From: Acidobacteriota bacterium
GTDB lineage: Bacteria > Acidobacteriota > Thermoanaerobaculia > Gp7-AA8
Length of the DNA: 41,168 nucleotides
Assembly (NCBI GenBank): GCA_003223645.1
Contig: QHVT01000035.1
Location: 1-41,168, forward strand
Reading direction: 5' to 3'
Shown here: in pieces, positions 38,860-41,168 of the stretch
How positions within the stretch are numbered: the stretch's first letter is position 1
How the letters are laid out: every line of letters begins with the position of its first letter
Program-made: the position numbers and the translations under genes
Notes under the pieces: model-generated
Seen by the model: the letters and a program-made list of their open reading frames with translations, nothing else
Told to the model about the DNA's origin: nothing
Databases searched by the model: none

Positions 38860-39987
38860 ATGCCCCGCCCGCCTTCTCCCGTTCACCCTCGCGTGAAACG
38901 CCTCTTCTTCGCCTGCTCGCTCCTCGTCTGCTCGAGCCTGTTCGCGGTCGAGAATGAAGTGAAGATCGATCGCGCGGTGCGCGACGCGCTTCCGGTCTGC
39001 GCCGACAGCAAGATCTCGTACGCCGACATGACGTTCAAACTGCCCGCGCGCTTCAAAGGCGCGCTGGTGAAAGTGGAGAGCTCGCGGCAGACCTGCGAAG
39101 GCATGTACGCCGCCATCTTCTCCCCCACCGGCGGCTTCTACCTCGGCATGCCGATGCAGTTCTCCCAGGAAGAAGGCGACTCGACGGAGCAGAAGCTCAA
39201 GAATTACGTCTGGACCAACCTGCAGATGAACGTCACGCCGGTCATCGATCGCAGCACGGTCACCGATGACGGACTCGTCAAGGTCACGCTGTTCGAGACC
39301 ACCGAGAACGGCAGGATGCCGTACGAAGGGGAGATGGATCAGCAGGGGACGACGTTTTTCTTCGGCCACTTCCGCAGCGCGGCCACGAGCATCCGTCCGC
39401 AGCGCATCAAAGGCTTCTCGACGTTCCTCAGCAAGATGCCGGCGAAGGGACCGGAGAGCGCGCCGGTGACGATCATCGAGTTCTCCGACTTCGAGTGCCC
39501 GTCGTGCAAGCGCGCCTCCGGTTACCTCGATCCGATCCTTCACAAGTACGGCGACAAAGTCCGCTACATCCGCTACGACCTCCCGCTCACGATGCATCCG
39601 TGGGCGTTCAGCGCCGCGATCGCCGGACGCGCGATTTATCGCCAGAAGCCGGAGCTGTTCTGGGAGTACAAGAAGCAGATCTATTCGAACCAGGACTCGC
39701 TGACCGCGTTCACGTTCTGGGATTTCGCGCGCGGATTCGCGCAGGATCACGAGCTCGATCTGAAGAAATACGACGCCGACCTGCAGAATGAAGATCTGCG
39801 CAGCGAGATCCTTCGCGGAGCGGGCGCGGCGCTGTCGAACGAAGTGCGCGCGACGCCGACGTATCTCGTCAACGGCGCGTTCGTCGACGCGGGCGAGGAA
39901 GGGAAACACCTCGCGACGTACGTCGACGAGCTGCTGGCCGAAAAAAAAGCCGCCGGCGCGAACACCGGCGGCAAGAACGACAAGTAG
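38860..39987 (+). CDS. Exported DsbA-like thioredoxin-fold protein
   Basis: 375 residues from the ATG. A GTG at 38893 would begin the signal peptide directly (VKRLFFACSLLVCSS) and is equally plausible; neither has a clear Shine-Dalgarno. An unassigned N-terminal domain spans about 35-195. The thioredoxin/DsbA domain is about 200-360 with the CPSC redox motif in FSDFECPSCKRASG, an inserted helical part, and the cis-Pro loop EVRATPTYLVNGAFV. Periplasmic disulfide or protein-folding role inferred; similar proteins pair with vitamin K epoxide reductase, not seen here. Confidence 0.88.
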   Translation: MPRPPSPVHPRVKRLFFACSLLVCSSLFAVENEVKIDRAVRDALPVCADSKISYADMTFKLPARFKGALVKVESSRQTCEGMYAAIFSPTGGFYLGMPMQFSQEEGDSTEQKLKNYVWTNLQMNVTPVIDRSTVTDDGLVKVTLFETTENGRMPYEGEMDQQGTTFFFGHFRSAATSIRPQRIKGFSTFLSKMPAKGPESAPVTIIEFSDFECPSCKRASGYLDPILHKYGDKVRYIRYDLPLTMHPWAFSAAIAGRAIYRQKPELFWEYKKQIYSNQDSLTAFTFWDFARGFAQDHELDLKKYDADLQNEDLRSEILRGAGAALSNEVRATPTYLVNGAFVDAGEEGKHLATYVDELLAEKKAAGANTGGKNDK

Positions 39988-39991
39988 TGGA

Positions 39992-40082
39992 GGACAGGCA
40001 ATCTTGCCTGTCCATGGGTTACGCAGTCGCGCGGTTACGCGGCAGTCACTTCAACCGAGCGACTGCGCAACCGCGCAACCGG
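39992..40082. repeat. Two adjacent palindromes (GGACAGGCAA and GCGCGGTTACGC families)
   Basis: A perfect palindrome with arms GGACAGGCAA and TTGCCTGTCC lies at 39992-40013; its family also appears at 5935-6005. Next, 40018-40082 holds GGTTACGCAGTCGCGCGGTT facing GAGCGACTGCGCAACCGCGC, the family of 12187-12265. Both fill the gap between convergent genes. Confidence 0.83.
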
Positions 40083-40093
40083 ATCCATCAAGA

Positions 40094-40309
40094 TCAGCCG
40101 CGGGCGATGCGGCGAACCGTCGCCTGCACGTCTTCGACCTTGTCTTCCACCTTCTCGATGAGATCTCCGGTCACGCCGGCGATCTTCTTCTGCATCTTCT
40201 TGCCGGTGAGCGGGGCGTAGAGCAGCGCGAGGACCGCGCCCGCGAACGCGCCGATGCCGAAACTCGCGGCGACCTTGCCGAGGGGAAACTTCTGCTTGCG
40301 ATTGAACAT
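40094..40309 (-). CDS. YtxH-domain small membrane protein
   Basis: 71 residues. A short basic N-terminus is followed by one glycine/alanine-rich helix (SFGIGAFAGAVLALLYAP) with the LLYAPxxGKKxR-like turn (LLYAPLTGKKMQKK) that marks YtxH, then an amphipathic helical tail. Often stress-linked; function unknown. The ATG is set by AAGGAG 10 nt upstream. Confidence 0.87.
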   Translation of the reverse strand: MFNRKQKFPLGKVAASFGIGAFAGAVLALLYAPLTGKKMQKKIAGVTGDLIEKVEDKVEDVQATVRRIARG

Positions 40310-40362
40310 TGATTGACTCCTTGTTTCTCGGCCCGAAGGCCGGCATAGGCTGCGTCCAACGA

Positions 40363-40645
40363 TGAATGAACAGCCATTCATTCCATGATTTGCTACCGAA
40401 TTGATCCATGGATGAGATTCATTGCTACTTTTTGAACTTCAATTTATCCATGGATGACTTCATCGACCGCAAGACGTGGCGCAAGTTATCCATGGCCGGC
40501 TTAATCGACATCCATGGATCATTTCATGAACGACACGGTTCCATGAAGGTCATCCTTGGCAAGCTTCAGCCTTCATAAATTTCTGATCATCCCATCCATG
40601 GCGATTTTCGGATTGAAATCGCCCGCACGAATCTCTCCCATGGAT
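40363..40645. promoter_or_regulatory. Array of ATCCATGGAT palindromes upstream of second XRE gene
   Basis: CCATGG cores start at 40406, 40448, 40490, 40512, 40596 and 40638, with a one-base variant CCTTGG at 40554. Steps are 42, 42, 22, 42, 42 and 42 bp. Three are the full ATCCATGGAT. Other palindromes are TGAATG-N6-CATTCA (40363-40380) and TTCATGAA (40523-40530). The last site abuts the start of the XRE gene. Inferred to be an operator array for that protein. The gap is AT-rich relative to the window and holds no gene. Confidence 0.75.
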
Positions 40646-40913
40646 GTATCATGACGGCGTGCCGCGTTCGAGTAAGACCAGCATCGAGGCCCAGCGCTTC
40701 GGCGCGATCATTCAACGCCTCCGCGCAGAGCGTGGGTGGACGAAAGTCAAGCTCGCACAGCGCGCCGGCATGAACGCCACCTACCTTGGCGTGCTCGAAC
40801 AGGGCGGCAACGACACGAGCCTGACCACGATCGTGGAGCTTTGTGACGTTTTAGGCGCCGATATCGGAGAAGTAATGCGCGAAGTCGCAGCCGTCCGCAT
40901 TCGCGCGCGCTGA
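40644..40913 (+). CDS. XRE-family helix-turn-helix regulator
   Basis: 89 residues, almost entirely one Cro/C1-type helix-turn-helix: FGAIIQRLRAERGWTKVKLA then AGMNATYLGVLEQGGNDTSL. The ATG at 40644 lies in the final palindrome. A GTG at 40659 is an alternative, and TATCAT 6 nt before it would give a leaderless message. No other gene follows before the window edge intron, so its regulon is unclear apart from its own promoter. Confidence 0.85.
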   Translation: MYHDGVPRSSKTSIEAQRFGAIIQRLRAERGWTKVKLAQRAGMNATYLGVLEQGGNDTSLTTIVELCDVLGADIGEVMREVAAVRIRAR

Positions 40914-41014
40914 GATCAGCTTGAGCCTAAGCTGCACGGCCAGAGCCTACGTGCCGAAGCCGACGCGGCACGGCGGTTGCCGCCAAGGAGTTGCGAGCCA
41001 CGATTGGCGATCTG

Positions 41015-41168
41015 GTCGGGTAGGCCGAGGCGATTACTCGCCCCGGCCCCCCTGAAGATCCGGACGTGCGGGATTACCGCATCCGGCTCCGCGAGCCACG
41101 GTTTCGCTGCGCACCGTACACGGTATGAACAAGGATAGGCTTTGGCAACGCATAACGCTGCAGAAGCT
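41015..41168 (-). mobile_element. 3' end of a group II intron (domains V and VI)
   Basis: Read on the minus strand, 41089-41057 is a 33-nt hairpin beginning GAGCCGGATGCGG and ending CCGCACGTCCGGATC, with the AGC triad and AC bulge expected of domain V. A second hairpin follows (GGCCGGGGCGAG/CGCCTCGGCC) as domain VI, with an unpaired A and the end CTACCCGAC at about 41015. The upstream part, presumably with the reverse transcriptase gene, is outside the window. 40914-41014 shows no gene. Confidence 0.68.

Overview
The window reads as a high-GC Gram-negative chromosome segment. KDO-8-phosphate phosphatase (kdsC), an LpxL-type acyltransferase, a beta-barrel protein ending in Phe and many signal peptides indicate an outer membrane. 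The mix of families and the many palindromic intergenic elements would fit an Acidobacteriota-like lineage, but this is a guess. No rRNA, tRNA or CRISPR array was seen.

Layout. 1-1234: an XRE regulator preceded by an array of operator-like palindromes at 21-bp steps, then a small antitoxin-like ORF and a frameshifted PIN toxin. 1614-20964: mainly housekeeping and signalling genes: D-amino-acid transaminase with a SpoIIE phosphatase, an exported phosphodiesterase, a peptide-binding lipoprotein with an MgtC-like protein, type II glutamine synthetase, a GAF-GGDEF protein, an MBL-fold hydrolase, DUF4442, an SDR, Uma2, a 7Fe ferredoxin, LigD with a polynucleotide-kinase-like protein, small unknowns, and an ECF42-type sigma factor with its YCII partner.

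20885-26804 (minus strand) is the most notable part: a compact RiPP-like cluster. It holds a prolyl-4-hydroxylase-like 2OG-Fe(II) oxygenase, a 124-residue precursor-like protein with about nine Pro-rich repeats (consensus RPIPEVAP) and its own near-consensus promoter, a GC-rich stem-loop, a radical SAM protein of the RiPP-maturation type, and a 970-residue protein that joins an OPRT-like domain, an AMMECR1 domain and an alpha/alpha-toroid region. I know of no described system with this composition.

26986-40309: prolidase, DUF2721, a TSUP permease, a uracil-DNA glycosylase, a Zn-phospholipase-C-like protein, purH, kdsC and an acyltransferase, an NTF2-like/hydrolase fusion, proline dehydrogenase with ComF, an outer-membrane protein, a CBS protein, a DsbA-like protein and a YtxH protein. 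40363-40913: a second XRE regulator with a second array, of ATCCATGGAT palindromes at 42-bp steps. The right edge holds domains V and VI of a group II intron on the minus strand.

Two themes run through the window. Palindromic elements of many unrelated sequence families but one architecture occupy most gene junctions; some supply start or stop codons, and two sit in frame inside purH and comF. Many genes without a Shine-Dalgarno sequence carry a TAnnnT hexamer 6-9 nt before the start codon, which suggests leaderless transcripts.
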